Positions 9,290 to 18,415 of a stretch of DNA of 64,000 bases are shown piece by piece. The DNA lies in NCBI GenBank assembly GCA_035551675.1, contig DASZMV010000068.1, forward strand, positions 1 through 64,000. The letters are read 5' to 3'. The DNA is from JAFECT01 sp035551675 (GTDB taxonomy: Bacteria > Pseudomonadota > Alphaproteobacteria > Caulobacterales > Caulobacteraceae). Both the position numbers and the translations under genes were made by a program. Numbering within the stretch: position 1 is the first letter of the stretch; the number at the start of each line of letters is the position of its first letter. Under the pieces are notes generated by a model. It was given only the letters and a program-made list of their open reading frames with translations, ran no database searches and was not told the DNA's origin.

Positions 9290-9571
9290 TTGCTCCTGAC
9301 GCCTCGAGCCGTTCAGGATCTCGATGACATCTGGGACTACACTATCGATCGATGGGGAATCGATCAGGCTGAGACCTATTTGGGCGGCGTCCGGGCCGTG
9401 CTCCAGGCCTCCCTGACCGCGCCGACTTTACTTAGAGCCTGCGGAGACGTGCGCGAAGGCTATTCCAAGATCGTCGTCGGATCGCACGTCGCATTTGCGC
9501 GTGTGGAAGGCGAACAGCTGACGGTGGTTCGCATCCTGCATCGACGGATGGATTTCGCCAGACATCTTTGA
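9290..9571 (+). CDS. parE: ParE-type toxin, RelE/ParE superfamily
   Basis: 93 residues counted from a TTG at 9290. LTPRAVQDLDDIWDYTIDRWG is the ParE N-terminal helix, and YSKIVVGSHVAFARV and VVRILHRRMDFARHL complete the fold. ParE toxins inhibit DNA gyrase. The start is uncertain: homologues usually begin with a few residues before the R-L-x-L-T-P block, and the frame reads I-T-L-R-L-L-L-T-P back to an ATA at 9278 that overlaps the parD stop (ATAA). In many parDE operons that junction is ATGA, so either TTG is used or the natural start has drifted to ATA. The gene ends 5 bases from the convergent cckA stop. Confidence 0.88.
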   Translation: MLLTPRAVQDLDDIWDYTIDRWGIDQAETYLGGVRAVLQASLTAPTLLRACGDVREGYSKIVVGSHVAFARVEGEQLTVVRILHRRMDFARHL

Positions 9572-9576
9572 CGGCG

Positions 9577-11733
9577 TTACGCCGCGCGCAGTTCTTCCTT
9601 CACCCGCTCGGCCAGGGTCTTGATGTCCAGCGGCTTGGGCAGGAAGGAGATGTTGGCTTCGCCTTCCAGCAGGTCGGAGAACTCGGCTTCGGCGTAGCCG
9701 GAGATGAACATCACCGGCGCCGCGCCCAGGTACTTTCGCGCCAGTTTCAACAGCGACGGCCCATCCATGCCCGGCATGATCACGTCCGAGATCATCATGT
9801 CGATGCCGCCGGAATGTTCCTCCGCCAGCGCCAGCGCCTCCTCGCCATCCGACGCTTCGATCACCTCGTAGCCGCGTTCGCGCAACAGGCGCGCGGCGAT
9901 GTCGCGCACGCGGTCCTCGTCCTCGACGAACAGGATCTTGCCGGCGCCGGAAAGATCGCGCGCGGCGGAGCGCACCGGCGCGGCCGTGGCGGCCGGCTGC
10001 GGCGCCGGCGCTTCGATGGCGGGCGCGGCGTAGGCGGGGAGGAAGATGCGGAAGGTCGCGCCGTGTCCGGGTTTCGCTTCGTCGAGCACGACGCAACCGT
10101 CGGCCTGTTCGACGATGCCGTAGACGGTCGCGAGGCCCAGACCCGTACCTTCACCCAGCGCCTTGGTGGTGAAGAACGGCTCGAAAATCTTTTGGCGCAG
10201 GTCCGAAGGCACGCCAGGGCCGGTGTCGGACACCTCGATCAACGCGCAGTCGCCCTGCTTGGGCGCCTCGGCCCAGCCCATGGCGTGCGCTTCGGCGGCG
10301 CTGACCCGGGCGGTCTTGATGCGCACCATTCCGCCGCCCTGCGCCTTCATGGCGTCGCGAGCGTTCAGCGCCAGGTTCATCACCGCGTTCTCGAGCTGGC
10401 TCTTGTCCACGCGCACGCCCGGCAGGTCGCGGCCGTACTCGGTATCGAGCCGCGTGTCCTCGCGCAGCATGCGCCGCAGCATCACCTCGAACTCGGAAAT
10501 CAGTTCTCCGAGGTCGAGCGTGCGCCGCTGCACCGTCTGTTTGCGCGAGAAGGCCAGCAGGTTGCGCACCAGGTCGGCGGCGCGCACGCCGAGCTGGCGC
10601 GTCTCCATCAGGTCGCCGTAGGAGGGATCGCCCACCGGGTGACGCTGCAACAGCACGTCCAGACGCAGCTGGATCGCGGTCAACAGGTTGTTGAAGTCGT
10701 GCGCCACGCCGCCGGCGAGCTGGCCGATCGCCTGCATCTTGCCGGCCTGGGCGATCTGCAGTTCGAGCTGACGTTGTTGCGAGACGTCGATGACGTAGAC
10801 GAGGCGGCGTCCCGAATCCCACGACAGGTAAAGTTTCGCCGCGTGCGGCGGATCGAGCGCCAGTTCGAGATCGAAGGGGCCGTTCGCGCCCTTGGCGATC
10901 TTCTCGCGCGCCTCATCGACGCCGGCCTGGGTGAACAGGTCGGCGAAGCGCAGGCCGGGCTTGGCGCGCTCCGGCGCGAGCGCCTCCAGCGTGGTGTTGG
11001 CCTGGATGATCACGCCGTCGAAGGGATCGTCGTGGTCGACCGCGGCGGCGCCGAACGGGGCGCCCGCGGCGTAGGCGTCCTTGCGATGACGGTCCTCGGG
11101 CGCGGCCTGGGCCGTCGCGGCCTCGACCGGCTCGGGGCTGTAAGCCAGGAGCAACGGCTCGGCCAGCACGCCTTCGGCGGCGGCGCGCACCAGGAACCGG
11201 CCCGGCCCGATGCCGGAGACCATGGCCTCGAACTCCTGCTCGCCGAGACGCAGCAAGGCGCGGCCCGGGCGGCCATTGCGGGCGGCGGCCATGGCGGCGA
11301 ACATCGCCGGCGCAGACTTTCCGCGCGGCAGCCGGGGCGCGGTCCCGCCGACTTCACGCCAGGCGCGGTTGCAGGCCAGGATGCGGCCGTCGGAGGCGGC
11401 GACGGCGGCCGGCTCCTCCAGGGCTTCGATCAGGGCGTCGAGTTCGGCTCCGGCCTTGCGCTCGCTCTCGGGGCGCAGGGCGAAGAGGGCCAGGAAGCCC
11501 ACGCCGGACAGGCCGAACAGCAAGAGCAGCCCCGGCCCGGTCTGGGGCGCGGCCACGAACGCGGGGTATCCGGCGGCGACCAGGGCGATGCCGAAGGCCA
11601 GCGCGGCAAAGAGAAACCACGGGTCGAATCCGCTCCGGCGCGGCGGTTTTACGTCCGTCGCGGGCAACAGGGCCTCGCGGGCGCCTCGCGCGTCCACAGT
11701 CAGCCGTCCTCCTCGGGCGGTCGAATCGGTCAC
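9577..11733 (-). CDS. cckA: CckA, cell-cycle hybrid sensor histidine kinase/receiver
   Basis: CckA heads the CckA-ChpT-CtrA/CpdR phosphorelay that sets the Caulobacter cell cycle, flagellar transcription and polarity. With the GTG at 11733 (AGGAG eight bases upstream) it has 718 residues; ATG starts at 11739 and 11772 are in frame, but AGGAG is too close to the first and the second has no ribosome site. Two membrane helices lie near residues 30-90, then PAS-like regions, the H-box GGVAHDFNNLLT with His345, an ATP-binding domain (NLALNARDA, DTGPGVP, EGTGLGLATVYGI) and a C-terminal receiver with phospho-acceptor Asp650 in ISDVIMPGMDGP. The receiver matches CckA closely (FISGYAEAEFSDLLEGE). It lies in a flagellar neighbourhood, as in Caulobacter. 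Confidence 0.95.
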   Translation of the reverse strand: MTDSTARGGRLTVDARGAREALLPATDVKPPRRSGFDPWFLFAALAFGIALVAAGYPAFVAAPQTGPGLLLLFGLSGVGFLALFALRPESERKAGAELDALIEALEEPAAVAASDGRILACNRAWREVGGTAPRLPRGKSAPAMFAAMAAARNGRPGRALLRLGEQEFEAMVSGIGPGRFLVRAAAEGVLAEPLLLAYSPEPVEAATAQAAPEDRHRKDAYAAGAPFGAAAVDHDDPFDGVIIQANTTLEALAPERAKPGLRFADLFTQAGVDEAREKIAKGANGPFDLELALDPPHAAKLYLSWDSGRRLVYVIDVSQQRQLELQIAQAGKMQAIGQLAGGVAHDFNNLLTAIQLRLDVLLQRHPVGDPSYGDLMETRQLGVRAADLVRNLLAFSRKQTVQRRTLDLGELISEFEVMLRRMLREDTRLDTEYGRDLPGVRVDKSQLENAVMNLALNARDAMKAQGGGMVRIKTARVSAAEAHAMGWAEAPKQGDCALIEVSDTGPGVPSDLRQKIFEPFFTTKALGEGTGLGLATVYGIVEQADGCVVLDEAKPGHGATFRIFLPAYAAPAIEAPAPQPAATAAPVRSAARDLSGAGKILFVEDEDRVRDIAARLLRERGYEVIEASDGEEALALAEEHSGGIDMMISDVIMPGMDGPSLLKLARKYLGAAPVMFISGYAEAEFSDLLEGEANISFLPKPLDIKTLAERVKEELRAA

Positions 11734-11888
11734 GATCATGACTCCTATTCGGGAATCCTCGTAATCCCGCATTCTCTAAGAGATCAGAAACGGCTCCGGT
11801 TAAGGCCGCGTCAGCCTTGTTTCGAAAGCTCAGCCTGGGCGAGCCCTAATTTCGGCCGACGCCGGGGTTGCAATTGAACTTTTGATAG

Positions 11889-11904
11889 GGTGAACCCGTT
11901 CACC
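11889..11904. promoter_or_regulatory. perfect 16-base dyad upstream of Crp/Fnr-type gene
   Basis: GGTGAAC-CC-GTTCACC is a perfect inverted repeat (7-base arms, 2-base spacer), ending 28 bases before the ATG at 11933. It fits the size of a dimeric regulator's operator, and autoregulation by the adjacent Crp/Fnr-type protein is the simplest reading. It is not the classical FNR (TTGAT-N4-ATCAA) or CRP (TGTGA-N6-TCACA) sequence, so the regulator would have its own specificity. Confidence 0.45.
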
Positions 11905-11932
11905 GGACTAGAATTCGCTGGGGGGTCCTTCG

Positions 11933-12646
11933 ATGAGATCACCTATTGCGCCCGCGGGGCTGCTCGGCCCGATTTTCGGAGCCGATTTCGCGCGGCTCGT
12001 GGCGGGCCTGGCCGTCGAGGCCAACCTGGAGCGCCGGGCTTCCATTCAGCAGGCCGACCATCCCTGCCTCACCCTGACCGTCGTGGCCGCGGGCGCCGCC
12101 CAGGCGGGACGAACCCTGGCGGACGGCGGGCAACAGATCGTGACCCTCTATTTCCCGGGCGACCTGATCGATCCGGCCGGCCTCATCGCGGGCCGGACCG
12201 AGGTTGCGGTGGAGAGCCTGACGCCCGTGCGCCTCATCAGGATCGATCGGTTTCGGCTCATGCCGCTGCTGGCGAAGCATCCGGACGCCGAGCGCTGCCT
12301 GGTCCGCCGGATGGCGGCGGAGAACGCGCAGCTGCGCGAGCGGGTGGTGAGCCTCGGCCGTCGTTCGGCGCTGACGCGCATGGCGCACCTGCTTTGCGAG
12401 TTCGTCGTCCGCGTCCCGGCCGAGTCGGGCGCGCGCTTCCCCCTCACCCAGATCGAACTGGCCGACGTGCTCGGTCTCTCGCCGGTGCACATCAACCGCG
12501 TCCTGCATCAGATGCGCGACGACGGCCTGGTGAGCTTCAAGGGCCGTGACGTGGTCGTCCTCGACCAGGACCGGCTGTCGGACCTTGCGGGATTCGACGC
12601 CGCCTATCTGAACCGCTGGTCGCTCGCCCCGGCGCCCGCCCTATGA
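11933..12646 (+). CDS. Crp/Fnr-family transcriptional regulator
   Basis: 237 residues. The N-terminal half is a cyclic-nucleotide-binding-like beta barrel (TLADGGQQIVTLYFPGDLIDP matches the conserved G-x-x-Q-I-x-x-x-x-F-P-G-D-x-x-x block), then the dimer helix (about residues 118-150) and a helix-turn-helix at about 165-210 (LTQIELADVLGLSPVHINRV). No N-terminal cysteine cluster is present, so it is not an iron-sulphur FNR. A perfect dyad stands 28 bases upstream and may be its own operator. The end overlaps the stop of the convergent EF-hand gene by 6 bases. The ligand and regulon are not visible. Confidence 0.88.
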   Translation: MRSPIAPAGLLGPIFGADFARLVAGLAVEANLERRASIQQADHPCLTLTVVAAGAAQAGRTLADGGQQIVTLYFPGDLIDPAGLIAGRTEVAVESLTPVRLIRIDRFRLMPLLAKHPDAERCLVRRMAAENAQLRERVVSLGRRSALTRMAHLLCEFVVRVPAESGARFPLTQIELADVLGLSPVHINRVLHQMRDDGLVSFKGRDVVVLDQDRLSDLAGFDAAYLNRWSLAPAPAL

Positions 12647-13411
12647 AGTCGCCTGTGAGGCGCGCCGCCCCTGCACCGGAGTCTTCGGCAGTTTGTCGAA
12701 GCTGAGGTAACCGGCGTGATCCGCGTCGAGTTCGTCGAAGCGGGCGTCGGCGGTCTGCAGAAATTCTTCCAGCGTAACCTTGCCATCGAGGTTGCGGTCG
12801 GACGACGCCACCGGTTCGGGGATGTTGAGCAGACTGAACCAGGCCGCGCCCTGGGGCCGCGTGTCGGCGGGTTGGAATTGTGCGTGCGATCCGCCGCCCC
12901 GTCCTGCTCCGCCGCCGCCGTAACCGCCTCCCCCGCCGCCGTGGCGACCGCCGTGATGACCGCCGCCTCTGCCGCCGGCCCCCTGACCGCCGCCGGGCGC
13001 GCCGCCCTGGGCGGGATGGAAGCCTTCGATGATTTCGGGGACCGCGTGTTCGTAGGCGTTGATCTCCGAGGCGTCGATGACGCCGTCATGGTTCAGGTCG
13101 AGGCTGCGGAAGAAGGTTTCCGCGTCGGCGCGAAACTGGCTGCGGGTGAGCCGGCCGTCATGGGCGGTGTTCGCCGCCTGGAACCACGCCGACGACGGAT
13201 AGGGCTCGCCGGGGCCGGCGCGGAACGGCTGGCCGAGCGGGCTGATGAACAGGCCGCCGCGGTGGTCGGGCGCGCCGGCGGCTTGCGGCGGCGGCGGTGA
13301 TCCGCCGTCGCGATGGTGGTGGTGGTGTTCGGGTTCGGGCGCGGCCTGATCGCTCGCGCACGCGCCGAGCGCCGAGACCAGGACGAGCGGAAGAGCAATA
13401 CGGAGCAGCAT
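12641..13411 (-). CDS. EF-hand lipoprotein with His/Gly-rich linker
   Basis: 256 residues. Signal peptide with lipobox LGAC (Cys18), then a His-rich patch (residues 29-33) and a Gly/His linker (about 136-174). Calcium-binding EF-hand loops are at 105-116 (DLNHDGVIDASE) and 205-216 (DRNLDGKVTLEE); two more at 81-92 and 229-240 are degenerate (DADHAGYLSFDK has lost a usual acidic residue). So it is a probable membrane-anchored calcium-binding protein, with possible transition-metal binding by the His clusters. Its neighbour on the same strand is a Spy/CpxP-like periplasmic protein, which suggests an envelope stress or metal role, but this is inference. Confidence 0.82.
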   Translation of the reverse strand: MLLRIALPLVLVSALGACASDQAAPEPEHHHHHRDGGSPPPPQAAGAPDHRGGLFISPLGQPFRAGPGEPYPSSAWFQAANTAHDGRLTRSQFRADAETFFRSLDLNHDGVIDASEINAYEHAVPEIIEGFHPAQGGAPGGGQGAGGRGGGHHGGRHGGGGGGYGGGGAGRGGGSHAQFQPADTRPQGAAWFSLLNIPEPVASSDRNLDGKVTLEEFLQTADARFDELDADHAGYLSFDKLPKTPVQGRRASQATS

Positions 13412-13476
13412 GAGCGCCTCGAAAAAGGGCGGACCCCGTGGCGCGAGATCCGCCTCCTCAATCAGCGAGACTTAAG

Positions 13477-14064
13477 TCAGCCTTGCGCCGGCGGCGAGGC
13501 GCCTTCGGGGCCCTGCACGTCGTGGCGCATGCCGTGATGACGGCCTTCGCCGCCGCGACCGCGCATCCGGCCAAGCGCATCGAACGTGTGCTGCTGCTCG
13601 GGGCTGAGCGCGGCGTAGAAGGCCTTTACCGCGTCGGCGTGCTGCTGGAAGCGCGCGTCGCGTTCGGCCATGCGCTTTTGCATATGGTCGAGACGTTCGG
13701 GCGTCGTCATCGCCTCACGCTCGGCGCCCGGTTGGCCGTGCTTACCGCCCATGCCTTTGTCGTCGCGCCCCATGCCGCGATGCATGCCCTCGCCGTGATG
13801 CATCGACCCGACGAAGGCCTGGAAGGCGGCTTCCTGGTCGGGACGAATCGACAGCGCGTCGTGCAGCATCTTGACGTGCTCGGCGCGGCGGGCTTCGCCG
13901 CGGGCCTTCATGGCGGCGGGATCCCAGTGCCGGTGCGCGCCCTGATGGTCGCGTCCGGGAGGCGGCGACGCGCCGGCGCCGTCCTGGGCGTAGACGGCGG
14001 CGCTCAACAGGCTGAGGCCGAGCGCGGCGGCCAGGGCCGGCGCAAGCTTGCGGTAAGAGTTCAT
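13477..14064 (-). CDS. Spy/CpxP-like periplasmic protein (LTxxQ-type motif)
   Basis: 195 residues. A Sec signal peptide (MNSYRKLAPALAAALGL to AVYAQ) precedes a helical His/Met/Arg-rich domain. AALSPEQQHTFDAL near residue 155 is an LTxxQ-type motif; SIRPDQEAAFQAF near residue 73 is a second, related repeat. Spy and CpxP are periplasmic chaperones or stress regulators of this fold. The His- and Met-rich middle (HHGEGMHRGMGRDD) could bind copper or another metal. It lies 65 bases upstream of the EF-hand lipoprotein on the same strand, likely the same operon. Confidence 0.8.
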   Translation of the reverse strand: MNSYRKLAPALAAALGLSLLSAAVYAQDGAGASPPPGRDHQGAHRHWDPAAMKARGEARRAEHVKMLHDALSIRPDQEAAFQAFVGSMHHGEGMHRGMGRDDKGMGGKHGQPGAEREAMTTPERLDHMQKRMAERDARFQQHADAVKAFYAALSPEQQHTFDALGRMRGRGGEGRHHGMRHDVQGPEGASPPAQG

Positions 14065-14155
14065 GAGGTGGTCTCCCTACGCCCCCGCGCGGACGACCCA
14101 TTGAACGGCCCCGCTCAATGCTTCCGTCGCACGACGTTCTGCGATGCGTCTTAGT

Positions 14156-14392
14156 TTAGCGGCCGACGCCGCGGAACTGGCGGTCCCAGACTTCCCGGCA
14201 ATGGACCAGCCGCTTTTCCAGGCGCTCGACCTCGTCCGCAAGCCCGAGCCGACGCGCTTCCTCGATCGCCAGACGGAAGTGCGCGGACGCGTCGTCCCAG
14301 GTCTCCTTGACCTTCCAGGATTCGTGCGCGTCGTACAGGGCTGCGTAAGCCGCTTCCGCGAGCCCATCGAGGCGGTCCAGCTCCGTGCGCAT
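14156..14392 (-). CDS. small acidic helical protein, unknown function (78 aa)
   Basis: Begins MRTELDRLDGLAEAAYAALYD from the ATG at 14392; a GTG codon directly before it (14395) is also possible, and a GGGGG block upstream is a usable ribosome site for either. The sequence is a soluble helical protein with heptad-like charge spacing (AIEEARRLGLADEVERLEKRL), no signal peptide or membrane helix. It lies between the Spy-like gene and the divergent S9 peptidase gene. I do not recognise a family. The coding pattern and good start argue that it is real. Confidence 0.6.
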   Translation of the reverse strand: MRTELDRLDGLAEAAYAALYDAHESWKVKETWDDASAHFRLAIEEARRLGLADEVERLEKRLVHCREVWDRQFRGVGR

Positions 14393-14516
14393 CACGATAC
14401 CCCCTGCCGCATTCCCCGCTGAACGAGATCAGCTCGTGTGAACAAAGCTTAATCTTCCATCCCTGGCGGAGCCAGGCGCCTCACCGCTCTATAGGCAGTA
14501 AGTCGGGAGAATTGTG

Positions 14517-16424
14517 ATGATCGGGTCTATTGCCGCAATGGCGGCGGCATTGTCCACGGCGCCCATGGTGACTGACTACCAGGATGTGGCGCTGTCTCCC
14601 GCAGGCGATAAGATCGCGTCAGTAGATACGGCCGCGACAGGCGAAGAGACCAGTCTACCTCACGGAGTGATCGTGATCCGCTCCGCTGCGAGCGGCGAGG
14701 TCGAGAGCCGGATCGATCCCTGCGCCGCCTGCTTCTATTCGGCGCCGCGCTGGTCGCCCAACGGCGACACGCTGGCTTTCCTGAGTGCGGACTATACGAC
14801 CCTCACGGCACGGCTGCAGCTGTGGAAGGATGGAAAGGTGAGTACGGTCGCCGAGTTGCACGGCGTGGCCGGCGAGCCGCGCTGGTCGCCTGACGGATCG
14901 TCGCTCTCGTTTCTCGCGACGGTCAATGCGGCCAAGAAGGCGGGAGCCGGGGAAGCCGCGGCGGCGCTCACCGGCGACATCGGGGCGCAGTACGACGAGC
15001 AGCGCATCGCCGTCGTGCCGACCTCCGGCGGCGAGGTGCGCTTCGCTTCGCCCGCGGACACCTATGTCTACGAGTACGACTGGACGCCGGACGGCCGCGG
15101 CTTCGTGGGCACGGCCGCGAAGGGCAACGGAGACAACAACTGGTGGGTGGCCAAGCTCGAGGCTTTCGACCTTGCAACCGGGTCCGCGCGCGTCATCGCT
15201 GCGCCCAAGACTCAGATGATGTTTCCGCGGGTCGCGCCGGACGGAAAAGCCGTCATGTTCGTCGGCGGCCTGATGAGCGACTTCGGCTCGGCCGGCGGCG
15301 ATCTCTACAGGGTTCCCATCGGCGGCGGCGAAGCGGTCGATCTGACGCCGGGTTTCAAGGGGACCTTCACCTCCATTGTCTGGAACACGCGCGCGCCGAT
15401 CGCTACGGCGCTCGTCGGCGAAAAGACCGAGATCATCCGTCTTGACGCGCAGACGGGCAAACCCGAGGTTCTCTGGTCGGGTCCGGTTTCACTTTTCGCC
15501 ACCGTGTTCAACGGCCGCGTGTCGCTCAACGCCGATGCCTCGCGGGTCGCCGCCGAAGTGGTCGACTTCGAACATCCCGCCGCGCTGGCGGCTGGTCCCA
15601 TCGGCGACATGAAACGTATCAGCCACGACAACGACGCCGTCGCGCCTACCCTGTCCGCGCGCAGCGTCCACTGGAAGAATGGCGGTTACGACATCCAGGG
15701 CTGGCTTCTGGGACCGCGCCGGCTGACGCCTGGGAAGACCTACCCGATGATCGTCCAGGCGCACGGGGGACCGAGCGCGGCGGCCATTCCCTATTTCATG
15801 GGCTCGGGAACCACCGCGGATCTGATCGCCCACGGTTATTTTGTGTTCTTGCCCAACCCCCGCGGGAGTTTCGGCCAGGGCGAGACGTTCACCCGCGCCA
15901 ACATTCGTGATTTCGGCGGCGGCGACTTCAGCGACATCCTGGCAGGGGTGGACGCGGCGGAAAAGGTCGCGCCCATCGACGACAACCGTCTCGGCATCAA
16001 CGGCAACAGCTATGGCGCGGTGATCTCGATGTGGGCGGTAACCCACTCCGCCCGCTTCAAGGCCGCGGTAGCCGGCGCAGGCATTTCCGATTGGATGAGC
16101 TATTACGGCGAGAACGGCATCGACGAGTGGCTGATTCCGTTCTTCGGCGCCTCCGCCTATGACGACCCGGCGATCTACGACAAGCTCTCGGCTATCCGCT
16201 ACATCAAGAACGCTCACACGCCGACCTTCCTATGGGTCGGCGAGCGCGACCAGGAATGTCCGCCGCCGCAGTCGCAGGAGTTTTGGCACGGCCTGCGCGA
16301 CATGGGCGTGCCGACCGAGCTCGTCATCTACCCCGGCGAGGGACACGGCGTGCGTCAACCCAAGAACGTTCACGACCTCGAGAAACGAATTCTCGACTGG
16401 TACGGAAAATACCTGGGCGAGTGA
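14517..16424 (+). CDS. S9 family serine peptidase (prolyl oligopeptidase/DPP-type), first of two
   Basis: 635 residues from the ATG at 14517; GGGAGA ends 6 bases before it, which fits better than the GTG at 14514. The N-terminal part (about 20-330) is a TolB-like beta-propeller with repeated W-S-P-D/N-G blocks (PRWSPNGDTLAFLS, PRWSPDGSSLSFLA). The C-terminal alpha/beta-hydrolase has the catalytic triad Ser498 (GNSYGA), Asp578 (GERDQECPP) and His610 (GEGHGV). This is the S9C/acylaminoacyl-peptidase-like type. The first ~15 residues are hydrophobic but not a clear signal peptide. It is followed after 44 bases by a second S9 gene, likely an operon. Confidence 0.92.
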   Translation: MIGSIAAMAAALSTAPMVTDYQDVALSPAGDKIASVDTAATGEETSLPHGVIVIRSAASGEVESRIDPCAACFYSAPRWSPNGDTLAFLSADYTTLTARLQLWKDGKVSTVAELHGVAGEPRWSPDGSSLSFLATVNAAKKAGAGEAAAALTGDIGAQYDEQRIAVVPTSGGEVRFASPADTYVYEYDWTPDGRGFVGTAAKGNGDNNWWVAKLEAFDLATGSARVIAAPKTQMMFPRVAPDGKAVMFVGGLMSDFGSAGGDLYRVPIGGGEAVDLTPGFKGTFTSIVWNTRAPIATALVGEKTEIIRLDAQTGKPEVLWSGPVSLFATVFNGRVSLNADASRVAAEVVDFEHPAALAAGPIGDMKRISHDNDAVAPTLSARSVHWKNGGYDIQGWLLGPRRLTPGKTYPMIVQAHGGPSAAAIPYFMGSGTTADLIAHGYFVFLPNPRGSFGQGETFTRANIRDFGGGDFSDILAGVDAAEKVAPIDDNRLGINGNSYGAVISMWAVTHSARFKAAVAGAGISDWMSYYGENGIDEWLIPFFGASAYDDPAIYDKLSAIRYIKNAHTPTFLWVGERDQECPPPQSQEFWHGLRDMGVPTELVIYPGEGHGVRQPKNVHDLEKRILDWYGKYLGE

Positions 16425-16468
16425 CGGCGAGACGCCGAGCGCGACGGAATCGGAAAGGAGGCGCAGCG

Positions 16469-18415
16469 ATGCGCAGATCTGTTCTCCTGGCTCTTGCGAC
16501 CGCAGGCGTCTTTTCGAGCGCGGCGATCACCGTCGCTGCACCCGTGCCGGACGCGACGCCGAGGGCGGCGACGAATCCGAGCAGCGTGACCTCACCGCGC
16601 AACCCGGCGGCGAAGCCGGTTCCGCTCGACCGGCTGTTTCAGGTCCACGAAGGAGATACCGCGACCTGGGCGGCGGACGGTCGATCGGTGATCTTCGCGT
16701 CTGACCAGGGCGGCCGGATGAATCTCTGGCGCCGGCCGGTCGACGGCGGGCCCGCGCAACAGGTCACGCGATCTGAAGATCGTCAGTGGGTGCAGGTAGC
16801 GACTCGCGATGGACGGTGGGTCGTCTTCCAGTCCGACCACGACGGCCACGAGATGAACGACCTCTTCGCCGTGCCGCCCAAAGGCGGCGAAGCGGTGAAC
16901 CTGACCGACACCCCCGATGTCACTGAAACCTTCCCGATTACCTCTTGGGACAGCCGATTTGCCGCCTTCGCGCGCAGGGGCAAGGCCGAGACCGCCGCAA
17001 ACGCGGCGGTGCTCGACTTCGCGACTCACAAGGTCCGGATCCTGACCCACGAGGGTGATTCGTCGATGAGTTGGCAGCCGGTGGCCTTCTCGCACGACGG
17101 TCGCCGTCTCATCGTAAATCGGGCCGACCTCGCCCAGTCGCATGGCGCGGTCTACAGCATCGATCTCCGCGACGGCTCGTCCAAGCGCCTGACGACCGAC
17201 GACGGCAAGGCCTACGCGAGCGCGTCGGATCTGTCGCCCGACGGACGCACGATCGCGCTCACGATCCTGACCGCGAGCGGCCGCAATCAAGCCGCAGTGC
17301 TCGACATCGCTTCCGGCCGAGTGCGCCTGGCGTCGCCATCGGCGTGGGAACAATCGTCGGAGCGCTTTTCACCCGACGGCCGGACATTGCTGCTCCTGAG
17401 CAACGTCGATGGGCGCGACGTGGTCTACGCCTTTGGTGTGAAGACCGGCCGCGCGCACCCCCTGCCGCTGCCCGCCGGGAAGAACTGGGGCTACCTGCTG
17501 CCGGCCTATTCTCCCCAAGGTAATCGGCTGTTGTTCCAGCATCAGAGTGGATCGATGCCGTCGGAATATTGGGTATCGGACCGTACGGGCAAATCGGCGC
17601 GGCCGGTTACCGACTTCGGCCATCTGCCGGCGGGAGGTCTCCCCCCCACAGGCATCGTCCACTACCGCTCCGCCGACGGCACCATGATCAGCGCCGTGCT
17701 GTGGACGCCGTTCAATCTGCCGCGCAATGGAAATGCGCCCGCGGTCGTCATCGCTCACGGCGGTCCGACGGATCAGACCCGCGACGCCTTCAATCGTACG
17801 GCGACGGCGCTGGCGTCGCGGGGTTATTTCGTCCTGGCGCCCAATCCGCGCGGGTCCACCGGCTATGGGCACACGTTCCTGCTGGCCAACCGCAACGACC
17901 TCGGCGGCGGCGACCTTCAGGACGAGGTCGCGGGCGCGAAGTTCCTCGTCGCCACCGGCTACGTCAGTCGCTCTCACATCGGTATCACCGGCGGATCCTA
18001 CGGCGGGTACATGACTCTGATCGCCCTGTCGAAGACGCCTGATGTCTGGGCTGCGGGCGTCGAGGACTACGGCGTCGTCAACTGGCGCACCATGTACGAA
18101 CTGGGCTCACCCGCGCTACGCTTCTACGTGTCCGGCCTGATCGGCGCACCGGACAAGAACCCCGACATTTATGCCGCGGTGAGCCCGTTGACCTATCTCG
18201 CACAGGTGAAGGCGCCGTTGCTGGTGCTACAGGGCGAAAACGACCCACGCGTGCCAGCCGAGGAAGCGCGCCAGGTGGTCGACTTCATTCACAAAAAGGG
18301 CGGTGTGGTGGATGCCCATTTCTATGCCGGCGAAGGTCATGGTTTCTCCCGGCCGGAGGACGAGAAGGATGCGCTTCAGCGCACCGTCGACTGGTTCGAC
18401 AGATATCTGAAGTAG
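16469..18415 (+). CDS. S9 family serine peptidase, exported, second of two
   Basis: 648 residues. The ATG at 16469 follows AAAGGAGG and starts a signal peptide (MRRSVLLALATAGVFSSAAI to TVAAP). The frame extends upstream but there it overlaps the previous gene. A beta-propeller (GRSVIFASDQGGRMNLWR; SWQPVAFSHDGRRLIVN; SERFSPDGRTLLLLS) precedes the hydrolase domain with Ser510 (GGSYGG), Asp592 (GENDPRVP) and His624 (GEGHGF). The two S9 proteins differ in sequence, so they are not a recent duplication. This one is periplasmic or secreted. The stop touches the stop of the convergent oxygenase gene with no space. Confidence 0.92.
   Translation: MRRSVLLALATAGVFSSAAITVAAPVPDATPRAATNPSSVTSPRNPAAKPVPLDRLFQVHEGDTATWAADGRSVIFASDQGGRMNLWRRPVDGGPAQQVTRSEDRQWVQVATRDGRWVVFQSDHDGHEMNDLFAVPPKGGEAVNLTDTPDVTETFPITSWDSRFAAFARRGKAETAANAAVLDFATHKVRILTHEGDSSMSWQPVAFSHDGRRLIVNRADLAQSHGAVYSIDLRDGSSKRLTTDDGKAYASASDLSPDGRTIALTILTASGRNQAAVLDIASGRVRLASPSAWEQSSERFSPDGRTLLLLSNVDGRDVVYAFGVKTGRAHPLPLPAGKNWGYLLPAYSPQGNRLLFQHQSGSMPSEYWVSDRTGKSARPVTDFGHLPAGGLPPTGIVHYRSADGTMISAVLWTPFNLPRNGNAPAVVIAHGGPTDQTRDAFNRTATALASRGYFVLAPNPRGSTGYGHTFLLANRNDLGGGDLQDEVAGAKFLVATGYVSRSHIGITGGSYGGYMTLIALSKTPDVWAAGVEDYGVVNWRTMYELGSPALRFYVSGLIGAPDKNPDIYAAVSPLTYLAQVKAPLLVLQGENDPRVPAEEARQVVDFIHKKGGVVDAHFYAGEGHGFSRPEDEKDALQRTVDWFDRYLK

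Noticed and set aside
9568..11877. 769-codon open frame antisense to cckA
   Set aside because: GC-rich codon bias creates long frames opposite real genes. The cckA side has every domain motif; the antisense frame has none and a His/Arg/Gln-rich composition.
16232..16468. N-terminal extension of the second S9 peptidase
   Set aside because: It overlaps the preceding S9 gene and would bury the signal peptide; AAAGGAGG precedes the ATG at 16469.
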